From NCBI RefSeq assembly GCF_000238255.3, contig NZ_CP011039.1:2963001-3027000 (forward strand): 64,000 bases of DNA. The letters are read 5' to 3'. A program made the position numbers and the translations under genes. This document shows positions 12,959 through 22,089 of the stretch, one piece after another; position 1 is the first letter of the stretch, and the number at the start of each line of letters is the position of its first letter. The notes below the pieces were generated by a model. It searched no databases and was not told the origin of the DNA. It saw only the letters and a program-made list of their open reading frames with translations. Source of the stretch: Pseudoalteromonas spongiae UST010723-006 (GTDB lineage: Bacteria > Pseudomonadota > Gammaproteobacteria > Enterobacterales > Alteromonadaceae).

Positions 12959-14683
12959 ATGTATCAACAAGTCAGCCTTAGTCTTATTATGATTGTTTTA
13001 GTCGCGTGTCTATTTGGCACGCGACTAAAGCCTGCGTGGGCTTTTGCTGGCGCGATTAGTGTAAGTTATTTAGCCGGTCTTATTGATTTAGAAGGCGTGC
13101 TTATTAACTTCACTAATCCTTCCTTAATCACACTCATATTGTTGATTTTGATAAGTATTGGCATCGAAAAAACGGCATTTGTTCGTAAACTGTCAACTTC
13201 CTTAGCAAAAGGAAGCTTATCAAAATCAGTAACAAAACTAGGTTTATCAACTGCCTTTTTATCTTCATTCACTAATAACACTGCTGTAGTTGCAAGCCTC
13301 ATCTCTGCGGTGAAAGAAAATAAAACGCATGCACCATCCAAGTTGTTATTACCTTTGTCGTATACCGCGATTCTCGGGGGCACACTCACTTTAATTGGCA
13401 CATCGACCAATCTCATTGTCAATGGTTTTGCTGTGGACGCTGGCATGGCACCGCTTGGCTTTTTTGACTTCACCTTGGTTGGTCTGGCGGTTTTAAGTGC
13501 CGGATTAATTGCAATTTTGCTGCTATTAAAGTTTTTACCCAATTATCAAGAAGCCGACGATGAAGTCACGCCGTTTTACCTCGAAGGCAAAGTAAAGGCG
13601 AGTTCTAAATTAATTGGCAAAACGGTTGAAGAGAACGGTTTACGTGAATTAAAAGATATTTTCTTAGCCGAGATTATACGTGGTGAAAAGCGTATTGCCG
13701 CAGTAACACCAAAACAAGTAATTAAAGCTGGCGATATTTTATTATTTTCTGGCGATTTAAAATCAGTGCCTTTATTAAAACAATTTGATGGTTTAGAGGT
13801 TATCCACGATAAACACGAAATGGCTGTTGAACACTTTGTTGAAGTAGTTATCAGTCACAGTAGTTCATTAGTAGGTCAAACGCTCAAAGATGCGAATTTT
13901 CGTAAAGAATTTAAAGCTGCGGTAGTCGCGATCCGTCGCGGCCATAGTCGGTTAGAAGGTAGCTTTGCCAATATTCAATTACAAGCTGGCGACAGCCTTA
14001 TTTTAGCGCCGAGCAGCGATTTCCAATCAAACAAAAAACTTAAGCGCGAATTTGTTTATATCTCAGGCCTCGACTTGCAGAGTCACCTTGATGAAAAACA
14101 GTCTCACTGTGTATTCGCGGGTTTTATTGCAGTAATTGGCCTGAGTATTTTTGATGTTGTGCCACTTGTTAAAGGTTTAATCGTTTTACTAATTGCCTTT
14201 ATGTTATGGGGTGTCGTCTCAGTCAGCGAGGTAAAGCGTCGATTTCCTCTGGAACTGTTTGTCATAGTTGGTAGCGCAATTGGCCTTGCTAAATTGATGA
14301 TCGATACCGGTGTGGCAACGCAAATCTCGGAGTTTGTGTTAAGTCTAGTTGGTCAGTTTGGTCCCTACACCGCACTTGTGGTTATTTTCTTTTTGACCTT
14401 ACTTTGTACAGAATTAATTACTAATAACGCGGCAGCTGCACTCTCATTCCCTATCGCCTATTCATTAGCGATTGGCTTTGGCGTCAGCCCTCTACCCTTT
14501 ATTATGGCGGTAGCATTTGGTGCATCTGCCAGCTTTATTTCGCCATTTGGCTATCAAACCAACCTGATGGTGTATAGCGCAGGCAATTACCAGATAAAAG
14601 ATTACATCAAAGTGGGTGTGCCCATGTCGTTAGTATATTCAATTACTGCGTTGATCTTTATACCTATTGTTTTTCCATTTTAA
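12959..14683 (+). CDS. SLC13-family anion permease with two RCK_C domains, probable sulfate importer
   Basis: 574 residues: an N-terminal block of hydrophobic helices with the SLC13 motif LSSFTNNTAVVASLI, a repeat of this motif late in the protein (LITNNAAAALSFPIAYS), and two TrkA-C/RCK_C-like cytosolic domains in the middle (about 190-275 and 280-365; LIGKTVEENGLRELK and LVGQTLKDANFRKEFK). This architecture is known for divalent-anion transporters. Its position 2 bp after cysN and 22 bp before cysC makes sulfate the likely substrate. No CysPTWA-type sulfate ABC importer is seen in the window. Transport direction and substrate are inferred. Confidence 0.85.
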   Translation: MYQQVSLSLIMIVLVACLFGTRLKPAWAFAGAISVSYLAGLIDLEGVLINFTNPSLITLILLILISIGIEKTAFVRKLSTSLAKGSLSKSVTKLGLSTAFLSSFTNNTAVVASLISAVKENKTHAPSKLLLPLSYTAILGGTLTLIGTSTNLIVNGFAVDAGMAPLGFFDFTLVGLAVLSAGLIAILLLLKFLPNYQEADDEVTPFYLEGKVKASSKLIGKTVEENGLRELKDIFLAEIIRGEKRIAAVTPKQVIKAGDILLFSGDLKSVPLLKQFDGLEVIHDKHEMAVEHFVEVVISHSSSLVGQTLKDANFRKEFKAAVVAIRRGHSRLEGSFANIQLQAGDSLILAPSSDFQSNKKLKREFVYISGLDLQSHLDEKQSHCVFAGFIAVIGLSIFDVVPLVKGLIVLLIAFMLWGVVSVSEVKRRFPLELFVIVGSAIGLAKLMIDTGVATQISEFVLSLVGQFGPYTALVVIFFLTLLCTELITNNAAAALSFPIAYSLAIGFGVSPLPFIMAVAFGASASFISPFGYQTNLMVYSAGNYQIKDYIKVGVPMSLVYSITALIFIPIVFPF

Positions 14684-14705
14684 TTAACGGATTGTAGAAC
14701 CCATT

Positions 14706-15302
14706 ATGAGTGACGAAAATATCGTTTGGCACAACTACCATGTTGAAAAATCAGCTCGCGTAGCGCAAAAAGGCCATAAGCCATGCATTTTATGGTTCAC
14801 AGGTCTTTCAGGCTCAGGCAAAAGCACCGTTGCTAACGCCCTTGAAACGGCACTTCATGAAATGGGAGTACACACATATTTGCTCGATGGCGACAATGTG
14901 CGTCATGGTCTTTGTGGTGATTTAGGATTTAGCGATGAAGATCGCCAAGAAAACATTCGCCGCGTGGGTGAAGTTGCTAAGTTAATGGTCGATGCAGGGC
15001 TTGTAGTACTGAGTGCGTTTATCTCACCATTTCAGGCCGAACGCAAAATGGTACGTGAGCTAGTAGATGACGGTGAGTTTATTGAAGTATTCCTAGATAC
15101 CCCGTTAGCAGTGTGTGAAACGCGTGATCCGAAAGGTCTATACAAAAAAGCGCGTGCAGGTGAGATTAAAAACTTCACCGGTATCGATTCAACCTATGAA
15201 GCATCACAATCACCTGAAATATCACTGGATACAGGCGCAAATACAGTTGCTGATTCAGTTAACCAAATCATTGCTGCTTTGAAGCAACGCCAAATCATCT
15301 AA
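14706..15302 (+). CDS. cysC: Adenylylsulfate kinase
   Basis: Phosphorylates APS at the 3' position to give PAPS. 198 residues. Walker A is GLSGSGKST at residues 33-41, followed by [11 protein letters not shown], the APS-binding [26 protein letters not shown] and the [21 protein letters not shown] loop typical of CysC. It is the last gene of the cys run, and its stop lies one base from the stop of the convergent minus-strand gene, so no separate terminator fits between them. Confidence 0.97.
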   Translation: MSDENIVWHNYHVEKSARVAQKGHKPCILWFTGLSGSGKSTVANALETALHEMGVHTYLLDGDNVRHGLCGDLGFSDEDRQENIRRVGEVAKLMVDAGLVVLSAFISPFQAERKMVRELVDDGEFIEVFLDTPLAVCETRDPKGLYKKARAGEIKNFTGIDSTYEASQSPEISLDTGANTVADSVNQIIAALKQRQII

Positions 15303-15303
15303 G

Positions 15304-16101
15304 TTACTTTTTCTCGACTTGTTGTAGCAAGTCGAGAAACTTCTTCTCTACAAAGTCTTTTTCTTTTACTAGATGTGTTAATCGCTCTTCTGCTTGCAGT
15401 AATTTTTGCTGTAATTTTTTCGCTTCACCTGCATCAGTATTATCCGCACCTTGCGCCATTAATTGCTGAATAACTTGATCTTGCTCGGCCATTTGCTTTT
15501 TGTATTGCTGTAGCGCTCTTTTTAAATTGTTGTTTTCGTCACTACTAGAAGTTGTGGAGGCGTTTGATGTTAATTGCACATATTCTCGTTCTAACTGTTC
15601 AAACTGCTCGCTAATTTTTTTGTTTTCCTTGGTTAAACGCTCAACTGTGTCGTATTGAGAGTAAAGTTTTTCACGGGTAATTCTGAGTTTTTTCACACTG
15701 GAGTCTAAATCACCTTTCAGCTTATGAATTAATTTATGGGCTTTTTTTAAACGCGCATTCAAATCATCCATAGACGCCTTTTCTTCTTTGCTTATATGAT
15801 CAGACGTGGAAGCTTTGATATTGGCAAGTTGACTCTCAAGCCCTTGTTGCACTCGAATTAACGCATCGAGTGTATCACGGTTTTCTGCGCTGTAATTAAG
15901 CGCCATCTCGATTGAATCTTGATATTCTGCGATCAATTTATCGTCAATATGCGAGCCATTGCCACCCGCTTGATAGGCGAATTTTCTAAACTCTCGAAGG
16001 ATCAACCATAAAATAACAAACCAACCCAAAAGAATAAGCAAACCTAGGTCGAGTGCTAATATTTCCAAAACTTTGAATGAGGTTAAACCTGGGATATTCA
16101 T
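15304..16101 (-). CDS. Membrane-anchored coiled-coil protein, unknown
   Basis: 265 residues. One N-terminal transmembrane helix (about 12-33, LALDLGLLILLGWFVILWLIL) is followed by a cytoplasmic part that is almost wholly helical coiled coil (about 50-265; SVKKLRITREKLYSQYDTVE, LLQAEERLTHLVKEKDFVEK). No enzymatic motif. ATG with GGAG at good spacing. It is divergent from the response regulator at 16184 with an 82-bp gap, so the two may share a control region. Function unknown; a scaffolding or polar-localisation role is possible but not shown. Confidence 0.75.
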   Translation of the reverse strand: MNIPGLTSFKVLEILALDLGLLILLGWFVILWLILREFRKFAYQAGGNGSHIDDKLIAEYQDSIEMALNYSAENRDTLDALIRVQQGLESQLANIKASTSDHISKEEKASMDDLNARLKKAHKLIHKLKGDLDSSVKKLRITREKLYSQYDTVERLTKENKKISEQFEQLEREYVQLTSNASTTSSSDENNNLKRALQQYKKQMAEQDQVIQQLMAQGADNTDAGEAKKLQQKLLQAEERLTHLVKEKDFVEKKFLDLLQQVEKK

Positions 16102-16183
16102 AACTTCTCCAGTAAGACAGTGAGTTAAGTATAGTCTTGATTATTTTTTGCGACTATACTGAATAAATTATCTACAACTACAG

Positions 16184-17089
16184 ATGTTAATTTTGAGAAT
16201 ACTTGTTGTAGACGATAGCAAAGCGACCCTTGAAATTGTAAGACGCTCGCTTGAAGGTTTTGGTTATCGTCACCTTTCAATAAAAAAAACAAATAATCCG
16301 ATTGATGCCCTTTCCATCATTGGGCAGTGGCAACCTCATATTTTACTGACTGATTGGAATATGCCCGAGCTCAGCGGAATTGCTTTAATTAAGGCGATTC
16401 GTAAAAAGCAGCTAAAAACGCAAATCGGTATGATCACTACCATCGACGATGCAAAGCAACTCGAACAAGCGCAAAAGGCGGGGGCTGACTTTGTACTCAG
16501 CAAACCATTTGATGACCAGGAGCTTTACGAAAAACTATTGCCTTTGGTGCAAGGCGCGGAGCAAAGCGAAATTATACTCGACGAGATAGAAGAGCTCTCA
16601 GAGGGATTGGCACTGCCTAATCTAGCTCAACTCGAAAAAAGCTTAGTAAAGCTCACCTCAAACGAGCTAACAATTAACACTATCAAAGCACAAGTATTTG
16701 ATGAATCTAAGCTGCCCTGTATTATGGCGGTGTTTGAAGACTGTGAAACACAAAAAATACGTTCCGTGACATTACTCGATATTTATGCCGCGTGTACCTT
16801 GGCAAAAAGCAACCCAAACGTAACAAATGGACATATTCAACGCGTTATTAAAACCAAACGCCCAAGTAAGTATGTGATGGAAACCAGTCAACAGATACTG
16901 CAAAAGGTCGCTGTGGCATTTCTTGATCACCAAAGCCGAAAAAGTTTACGCTTAAAAAATACTAACTTTATCGACCAATCCTTTCCCAAATTAGAAAATC
17001 TCTACAAGACGCCCGCTAATAGGCGGCTTGATATCTCGATACAAATTCCCCCTTTGGCTCAGGGGCGAGTCACTATCATAGGCTTCTAA
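16184..17089 (+). CDS. Response regulator with unrecognised output domain
   Basis: 301 residues. Residues 4-125 form a receiver domain: acidic pair VVDDSKAT, phospho-acceptor aspartate in LLTDWNMPELSG, and the switch lysine in VLSKPFDDQELY. The remaining 170 residues (TINTIKAQVFDESKLPCIMA, LLDIYAACTLAKSNP, IPPLAQGRVTIIGF) show no DNA-binding helix-turn-helix, GGDEF or EAL signature. The output may be protein-protein, as in chemotaxis-associated regulators. No partner histidine kinase is adjacent; the nearest is the hybrid kinase at 18664. A TTG three codons downstream is a possible alternative start. Confidence 0.8.
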   Translation: MLILRILVVDDSKATLEIVRRSLEGFGYRHLSIKKTNNPIDALSIIGQWQPHILLTDWNMPELSGIALIKAIRKKQLKTQIGMITTIDDAKQLEQAQKAGADFVLSKPFDDQELYEKLLPLVQGAEQSEIILDEIEELSEGLALPNLAQLEKSLVKLTSNELTINTIKAQVFDESKLPCIMAVFEDCETQKIRSVTLLDIYAACTLAKSNPNVTNGHIQRVIKTKRPSKYVMETSQQILQKVAVAFLDHQSRKSLRLKNTNFIDQSFPKLENLYKTPANRRLDISIQIPPLAQGRVTIIGF

Positions 17090-17106
17090 ACCGCTAGAAA
17101 AACAAA

Positions 17107-17128
17107 AAGGGCGCCGTAAGGCGCCCTT
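17107..17128. terminator. Bidirectional terminator
   Basis: AAGGGCGCC-GTAA-GGCGCCCTT is an exact hairpin preceded by an A-run and placed between the convergent genes ending at 17089 and 17149. It can serve both strands, more strongly the minus strand, where the A-run becomes a T-tract. Confidence 0.9.
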
Positions 17129-17148
17129 CTACATATCGAATCAGCGGA

Positions 17149-17514
17149 TTAGAACATCCAAGATGTTGGATTCTCGATTGGCTCGTTTTTGTCCAGCGCT
17201 TTAAGCCCTTTAACACAACGTACAATTAGCCATACAAGATAAAATAGAATGATTGCGAAACCGATTACAACAACAGAAAGAATTGTTCCAATCACAACAT
17301 ACAATAAACCAATCCAGAACGTACGGATTTGATACTGATAATGTGTTTGAAGCCATTCTGGTGCATCTTTTTTATTAACATATGCCATGATCACGCCGAT
17401 CAAACCTGTAATACCTAAAATAATGCTCGCTAGGTAAAGTACATAGTTAATCTTAGCGCCATTTTTTGCCGACGCATCTTGCTTTTCGTTAGTTTCAACT
17501 ACCTGGTCAGTCAC
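17149..17514 (-). CDS. DUF4870-like small membrane protein
   Basis: 121 residues from a GTG with AAGGAG seven bases upstream. A polar N terminus (about 20 residues) is followed by three hydrophobic helices (NYVLYLASIILGITGLIGVI, WIGLLYVVIGTILSVVVI and FAIILFYLVWLIVRCV). The H-Y-Q-Y-Q-I-R-T-F-W connecting stretch and the ALDKNEP tail are typical of DUF4870/Tic20-like proteins. Function of the family is unknown. It stands alone, facing a long non-coding region. Confidence 0.8.
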   Translation of the reverse strand: MTDQVVETNEKQDASAKNGAKINYVLYLASIILGITGLIGVIMAYVNKKDAPEWLQTHYQYQIRTFWIGLLYVVIGTILSVVVIGFAIILFYLVWLIVRCVKGLKALDKNEPIENPTSWMF

Positions 17515-18182
17515 CTTTTATCTCCTTATGATGAACTTATTTGTTGCCAGAATGCTTAATTTACAAGCATCTGAAATTATTGCAATAAGAGAATCACTGG
17601 GCGGAGCTGTTAAGATAAAAAACTATCTGAAAAACAGTAAACTATAAATCTACTACTTACTTGTATCGATATACAGACAACACATAATTTAGCTTTGTTG
17701 CACTGTACATGCGTGGCGTTATTGCAACAACTAAAGGCAGCAATACAGCCTGCCTTAGTTGTAACTTAATTCAAGCTTGCCTTGATAGTACTCACATCAG
17801 ACAAATTTAGTTATTAAATCAACAGCGCGTATTGGCCGAAATGCTCTTTTTTATGCTTGTTCTCGCTATACATGTGTAACAAATTATTTGTTATGACCCA
17901 GCACTAAAAAATTAACCTTTTTGCTCCTTTTTACATTTTTAACTAAATAACCTAAGACAGTCGGATTGATTTAAATGGCGAACGGAATTTAATTGCAAAA
18001 TAAGCAACAATGTAGATGTGAATACCTATATTTTACTATGCAACTTGTTAATCGATTACTTTTTAAACAGAAAATTCCTACATACTTGGTTACAGCACAT
18101 CATAGTTTTCAAACACTCTTATGAAAATTTTAAGTTACCTTTTCAGTGCACTTTACCCAATGCCACATTAAAGGACACGAAA
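17515..18182. other. 668-bp non-coding region between divergent genes
   Basis: AT-rich spacer between the DUF4870-like gene and the DUF3718-like gene. The only notable structure is the hairpin at 17727-17762. An open frame from 18018 runs into the downstream gene, but its Shine-Dalgarno and codon use do not support it as coding before 18183. Confidence 0.6.
17727..17762. repeat. Long inverted repeat (13-bp arms)
   Basis: ACAACTAAAGGCAG and CTGCCTTAGTTGT pair over 13 bp with one bulged A and a 9-base loop. There is no T-tract on either side, so it is not a standard terminator. It could be an operator or part of an unannotated RNA. Confidence 0.55.
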
Positions 18183-18506
18183 ATGAAAACACTATTAATC
18201 ACAGCAGGAATCGCACTACTCTCATTAACTAGCGCGCCATCTTCAGCACATAACAAGCAAGTAGTTACAACAAACTCTTCAGCAGATTCAAGCCTTTGCG
18301 CTGCAATTATTAAAGATAAACCAGTGGTTATTACAAAACGCTTAAAGCAAGCGAGATTACGTAAACATCAAGCTAAAGAGGTGCTATTTTGTAATGGCCT
18401 TTCTCTTTCTGAGTTTGCACAAAAGCACAATTCATACAAAGCAATTGCGCACTTAAGACTTGAGCCAAGCCAAGAACAACTTGCAAACAACAACATTGTA
18501 AAATAA
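18183..18506 (+). CDS. Exported DUF3718-like protein
   Basis: 107 residues with a Sec signal peptide (MKTLLITAGIALLSLTSAPSSA). The ATG at 18183 has AAGGA 8 bases upstream, so the longer frame from 18018 is rejected. The mature part has two cysteines (SSLCAAI and LFCNGLSLSEFAQKHNS), and the C-N-G-x-x-L-x-x-F-A pattern matches small exported DUF3718 proteins common in Pseudoalteromonas and relatives. Function unknown; the cysteines probably form a disulfide in the periplasm. Confidence 0.75.
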   Translation: MKTLLITAGIALLSLTSAPSSAHNKQVVTTNSSADSSLCAAIIKDKPVVITKRLKQARLRKHQAKEVLFCNGLSLSEFAQKHNSYKAIAHLRLEPSQEQLANNNIVK

Positions 18507-18663
18507 ATGTTAAAAAGCTTCTTGCTTTTGTAAAGCAACATAACTAATCTTAGTTATGACATCCCAATCCAATAACTAAAAGGCGAGCAATTAATGTTTG
18601 CCTTTTGCTTTTTTAGCCACCGTTAAGATAGCATAGCTAAATACAGCTTACAGAAATCTTGAT

Positions 18664-20814
18664 ATGCTTGATTTAAATACCCTTTACATTGTTAGTGGCG
18701 TTGTTTTATTACTCTCGTGGTTTATTAGTTTTCAAGTTTGGCGAGAAAATAAAAGCGTCGATGGGGCGTTTACCAATCTGCTTTTACCGAGCTTAATGTT
18801 ACTAGCTCTGTTTAGTTACTCTCTTTATTTATATCGCGTTATCGATATAAAAGCGGGTATTGCAAGTTTAATCATTCTGAGCTGCTCGATATTAAGTATT
18901 CATTGCCTACAGCGTTTTTTTGCGATTAACAGTATCGCTATAAAGCTATTTAACCTGGTGACTGTCTGCTGCATCATCATGTTTTCTTGGTATACCTATG
19001 GCGAATCAAATGCACACAATAGATTACTAATATTTAACCTTCAGCGGTTTCTTGAAGGCGTTATGATCCTATGGATTATGTTCACAATGGATACGTCAAA
19101 TCACCGCTTCTCTAAACATATCTATTTATGCCACGCGCTTATTTTCATAACCGTATACCCAATTCGTACTTACTATCTTATGCCGCTAGGCACACCCGAA
19201 TTATTTAAACATGAATGGTTTGCGATAGGTGCTATGGTTACGGGCATTGTCAGCCCATTACTTTACGCACTAGGTATGGCCTATTTATGCAGTGAACGAA
19301 AAGCTCTTCACTTTTCAGTCCTAAAAGATAAAGCCCAGCAAGATGCGGAGCTACGTGGTTTATTCTTAAGTACCATGAGCCATGAAATAAGAACCCCACT
19401 TAACGGCATTATGGGTAGTGCTCAATTAATTTTAAACCAATCACCTAGCGCCAAAGTGAAGCCTTACTGTGAAGCAATCATCAATTCATCAGAATCACTC
19501 AACTTACTAATTGGCAAAGTACTTGATTACGCACGTTTAGAACAAAATGCTGAAACAGGAACAGAGGAAGACATAGAGCTAACACCTTGGTTAGAAAACT
19601 TATGCTTGTTATATCGCCCTCTCGCCCAACAAAAACGCATAGATTTCAAACTAAACAATAACTTGCCGAAAAAAGCGTGCTATTACTTTGACCAACAAAG
19701 CGTGCGCCAAGTACTGATTAATTTACTGGGAAATGCCATTAAATTTACCGACACAGGCCAAGTTACACTGTCGGTTGAAGTTCTTTCTAAAGCGCCTCTA
19801 GAGCATATTGTAAGATTTACCGTAACAGATTCAGGCCCAGGCATTGCGGCATCAGAAATTGAACAATTAAAAGAACCTTATGTTCAAAGTGATGCTGGAA
19901 AAATAAAAGGTGGAACTGGCTTAGGGTTAGCAATAAGTGAGCGGTTACTTAACAAAATGCAGAGCGAGCTCAATATTGAAAGTACACTCGATTTAGGTAG
20001 CCGTTTTAGTTTTGATATTCGCTTTAGTCTTGGAGAGCTAAGCCTTGTTGAACAAACCAAAGAAAAAGCCGATACACTAACTGGATTATCTGTATTACTA
20101 GTTGAAGATCTTCCATTAAATCAAAAGCTCGCAATTGAGTTTATGGCGATGGATCAACACCAAGTCACACTGGCAAGTTCCGGCGAAGAAGCGATTCAAA
20201 TACTACAAAAACAGGCATTTGACCTAGTGTTACTCGATATGAATTTACCTGATTTCTCAGGTCAGGAGGTTGTAAAGAAACTAAACGACATTGACCATAT
20301 CAATTCTCACACGCCAATTTTAGCGTTTACCGCAAGCTTAAGCCCGGACGAGGTAAAAGAGTATTTAACGCTCGGCATCAAAGATATTGTCGGCAAGCCA
20401 ATTAAACTCGAAAAGCTGCGCCAAGCCATTTTTAACTCGCAACAACAGTCTTTTTCGCAAACCAGCCAGAATGTCGAAGACATATTATTTGATGCAAGCG
20501 CAGCACAAAGCCTGAGTGCATCTTTTGCGCAAGAAGAGTTTAATGCCATTTACGATGAATTTATTATGTCGCTACGCGACAAACTGGCACGCTGCGAAAC
20601 AGGTTTTGAAAAACAAACTGATGAAACAATTCGCACCTTACATCGCTTAGCCAGTACCGCATTACAACTAGGCTTTAACCGTTTCGGATTGGCACTAAAA
20701 CAAAGTGAACGAGACTTACTAAATAACAAGTTAGTATTTGATAACGAATATTTAAAACAACTTTGGCAGCAAAGCTTAACAAGTTATTTAAAGTATGCAC
20801 GCGAGCAACTATAA
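18664..20814 (+). CDS. Hybrid sensor histidine kinase (7TM-HisKA-HATPase-REC-HPt)
   Basis: 716 residues. Seven hydrophobic helices (about 5-215) replace a periplasmic domain. Then come HisKA with phospho-acceptor H in FLSTMSHEIRTPLNGIMG (about 240), HATPase_c (NLLGNAIKFTD N-box, DSGPGIAASE, GGTGLGLAIS), a receiver (VLLVEDLPLNQKL, LLDMNLPDFSG, VGKPIKLEKL) and a C-terminal HPt-like segment (TIRTLHRLASTALQLGF). The full phosphorelay is thus within one chain, resembling TorS/ArcB-type kinases. No cognate DNA-binding regulator is adjacent. The signal is unknown. Confidence 0.88.
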   Translation: MLDLNTLYIVSGVVLLLSWFISFQVWRENKSVDGAFTNLLLPSLMLLALFSYSLYLYRVIDIKAGIASLIILSCSILSIHCLQRFFAINSIAIKLFNLVTVCCIIMFSWYTYGESNAHNRLLIFNLQRFLEGVMILWIMFTMDTSNHRFSKHIYLCHALIFITVYPIRTYYLMPLGTPELFKHEWFAIGAMVTGIVSPLLYALGMAYLCSERKALHFSVLKDKAQQDAELRGLFLSTMSHEIRTPLNGIMGSAQLILNQSPSAKVKPYCEAIINSSESLNLLIGKVLDYARLEQNAETGTEEDIELTPWLENLCLLYRPLAQQKRIDFKLNNNLPKKACYYFDQQSVRQVLINLLGNAIKFTDTGQVTLSVEVLSKAPLEHIVRFTVTDSGPGIAASEIEQLKEPYVQSDAGKIKGGTGLGLAISERLLNKMQSELNIESTLDLGSRFSFDIRFSLGELSLVEQTKEKADTLTGLSVLLVEDLPLNQKLAIEFMAMDQHQVTLASSGEEAIQILQKQAFDLVLLDMNLPDFSGQEVVKKLNDIDHINSHTPILAFTASLSPDEVKEYLTLGIKDIVGKPIKLEKLRQAIFNSQQQSFSQTSQNVEDILFDASAAQSLSASFAQEEFNAIYDEFIMSLRDKLARCETGFEKQTDETIRTLHRLASTALQLGFNRFGLALKQSERDLLNNKLVFDNEYLKQLWQQSLTSYLKYAREQL

Positions 20815-20951
20815 ACAGCAAAATCATTTAAATTCAAAGAATTAAAATGGCTTAAATATAAAATAGATATAAAAACGAGCAAGAAAGAGTTGCGTGTTCG
20901 CCACGGCTTCGCCACGCTAGGCATCGACTAATAATCATATAAGAAAATGTT

Positions 20952-21980
20952 ATGACTCAATCTTGGTTTGCTGTTTCTGCACTTATCAGCATCGCCTTTT
21001 CAGGCGCACTCAGTGCGTCCACGCTATACAACGATGGCCCATATCTGTTTTATAACAATAATAAAATTGAACGCATTGATATCGTTGCCAATAAAAAAAC
21101 GGTGTCAGAGTACAATGGCCCACTCACAATAACGCCAACCTTCAACGCAAATCGCATCGACAACTTTCAGAGCGTCGAAAAGATTGCGGCAATCAGTGAT
21201 ATCCATGGGCAGTTTGATATTTTCAAAACCTTATTAGTGAATAACAAGGTTATCGATCAATCTCTAAATTGGTCTTTCGGTAAAGGGCATTTGGTGATTA
21301 CCGGTGATATTTTTGACCGTGGCGACACAGTTACTGAAGCGCTGTGGTTAGTTTATAAATTAGAACAACAGGCATTAGCGGCGGGCGGAAAGCTTCATTA
21401 CCTGCTAGGTAATCACGAATACATGGTACTACGTGATGATCAACGATATTTGCACCCGAAATATGTGCATTCAGTATCGCACTTTAATAACGACTTACGT
21501 CAGCAATACAGTAACAACAGCGTATTAGGCCGCTGGCTGCGCAGCAAGTCGACGATCATTAATATCAATGGTTTTATTTTTCTACACGGCGGCATTCACC
21601 AAGACTTCTTAGACCTTAAACTGAGCTTAGAGCAAGCTAATAGTGAGTTTCGTAAAACTATTGGTTTAGGCAAAAAAGCGTTAAAAGAAAACCCAACGTG
21701 GCTAACACTACATGGCAGTAACGGCCCTATTTGGTACCGCGGCTACTTTAGAGATGACACGCTCAACGCTACACAAGTCGATGCCGTTTTATCACAACTT
21801 AATGCTAAAAAGGTTATTGTAGGTCATACCTCAATGCCAACCATTGAAACACGCTTTGACAGCAAAATCATCGCGATTGATAGCTCAATCAAGCGAGGAG
21901 AAAAAGGCGAAATATTACTTTGGCAAAATGGCGAATTCAAACGTGGTTTAATGTCGGGCGAGCAAAAGCCATTGCAATAA
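20952..21980 (+). CDS. Exported calcineurin-like metallophosphatase
   Basis: 342 residues with a signal peptide (to about 22, SGALSA), so periplasmic. The two-metal phosphatase motifs are complete: AAISDIHGQFD (about 78-88), GDIFDRGDTV, LLGNHEYMV, FLHGGIHQDF and VGHTSM. The pattern is closest to PPP-type serine/threonine phosphatases of the bacterial Shewanella-like group. Substrate unknown. It is followed 109 bp later by a TonB receptor, with no evidence of functional linkage. Confidence 0.87.
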   Translation: MTQSWFAVSALISIAFSGALSASTLYNDGPYLFYNNNKIERIDIVANKKTVSEYNGPLTITPTFNANRIDNFQSVEKIAAISDIHGQFDIFKTLLVNNKVIDQSLNWSFGKGHLVITGDIFDRGDTVTEALWLVYKLEQQALAAGGKLHYLLGNHEYMVLRDDQRYLHPKYVHSVSHFNNDLRQQYSNNSVLGRWLRSKSTIININGFIFLHGGIHQDFLDLKLSLEQANSEFRKTIGLGKKALKENPTWLTLHGSNGPIWYRGYFRDDTLNATQVDAVLSQLNAKKVIVGHTSMPTIETRFDSKIIAIDSSIKRGEKGEILLWQNGEFKRGLMSGEQKPLQ

Positions 21981-22089
21981 GCTTGCGCGAATCTATAAAT
22001 ATGGCAAGATGTTAAGTCATCCCAAGCCTTAAGGCTTTTTATTTGAGTTCAGGTATTTACAAACATACTCAAGTGTTAAGAGTGGCAAA

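Noticed and set aside
18018..18182. Upstream extension of the DUF3718-like gene
   Set aside because: The strong AAGGA site and signal peptide start at 18183.
22029..22089. Fur box before the TonB receptor
   Set aside because: No segment comes close to the Fur consensus.
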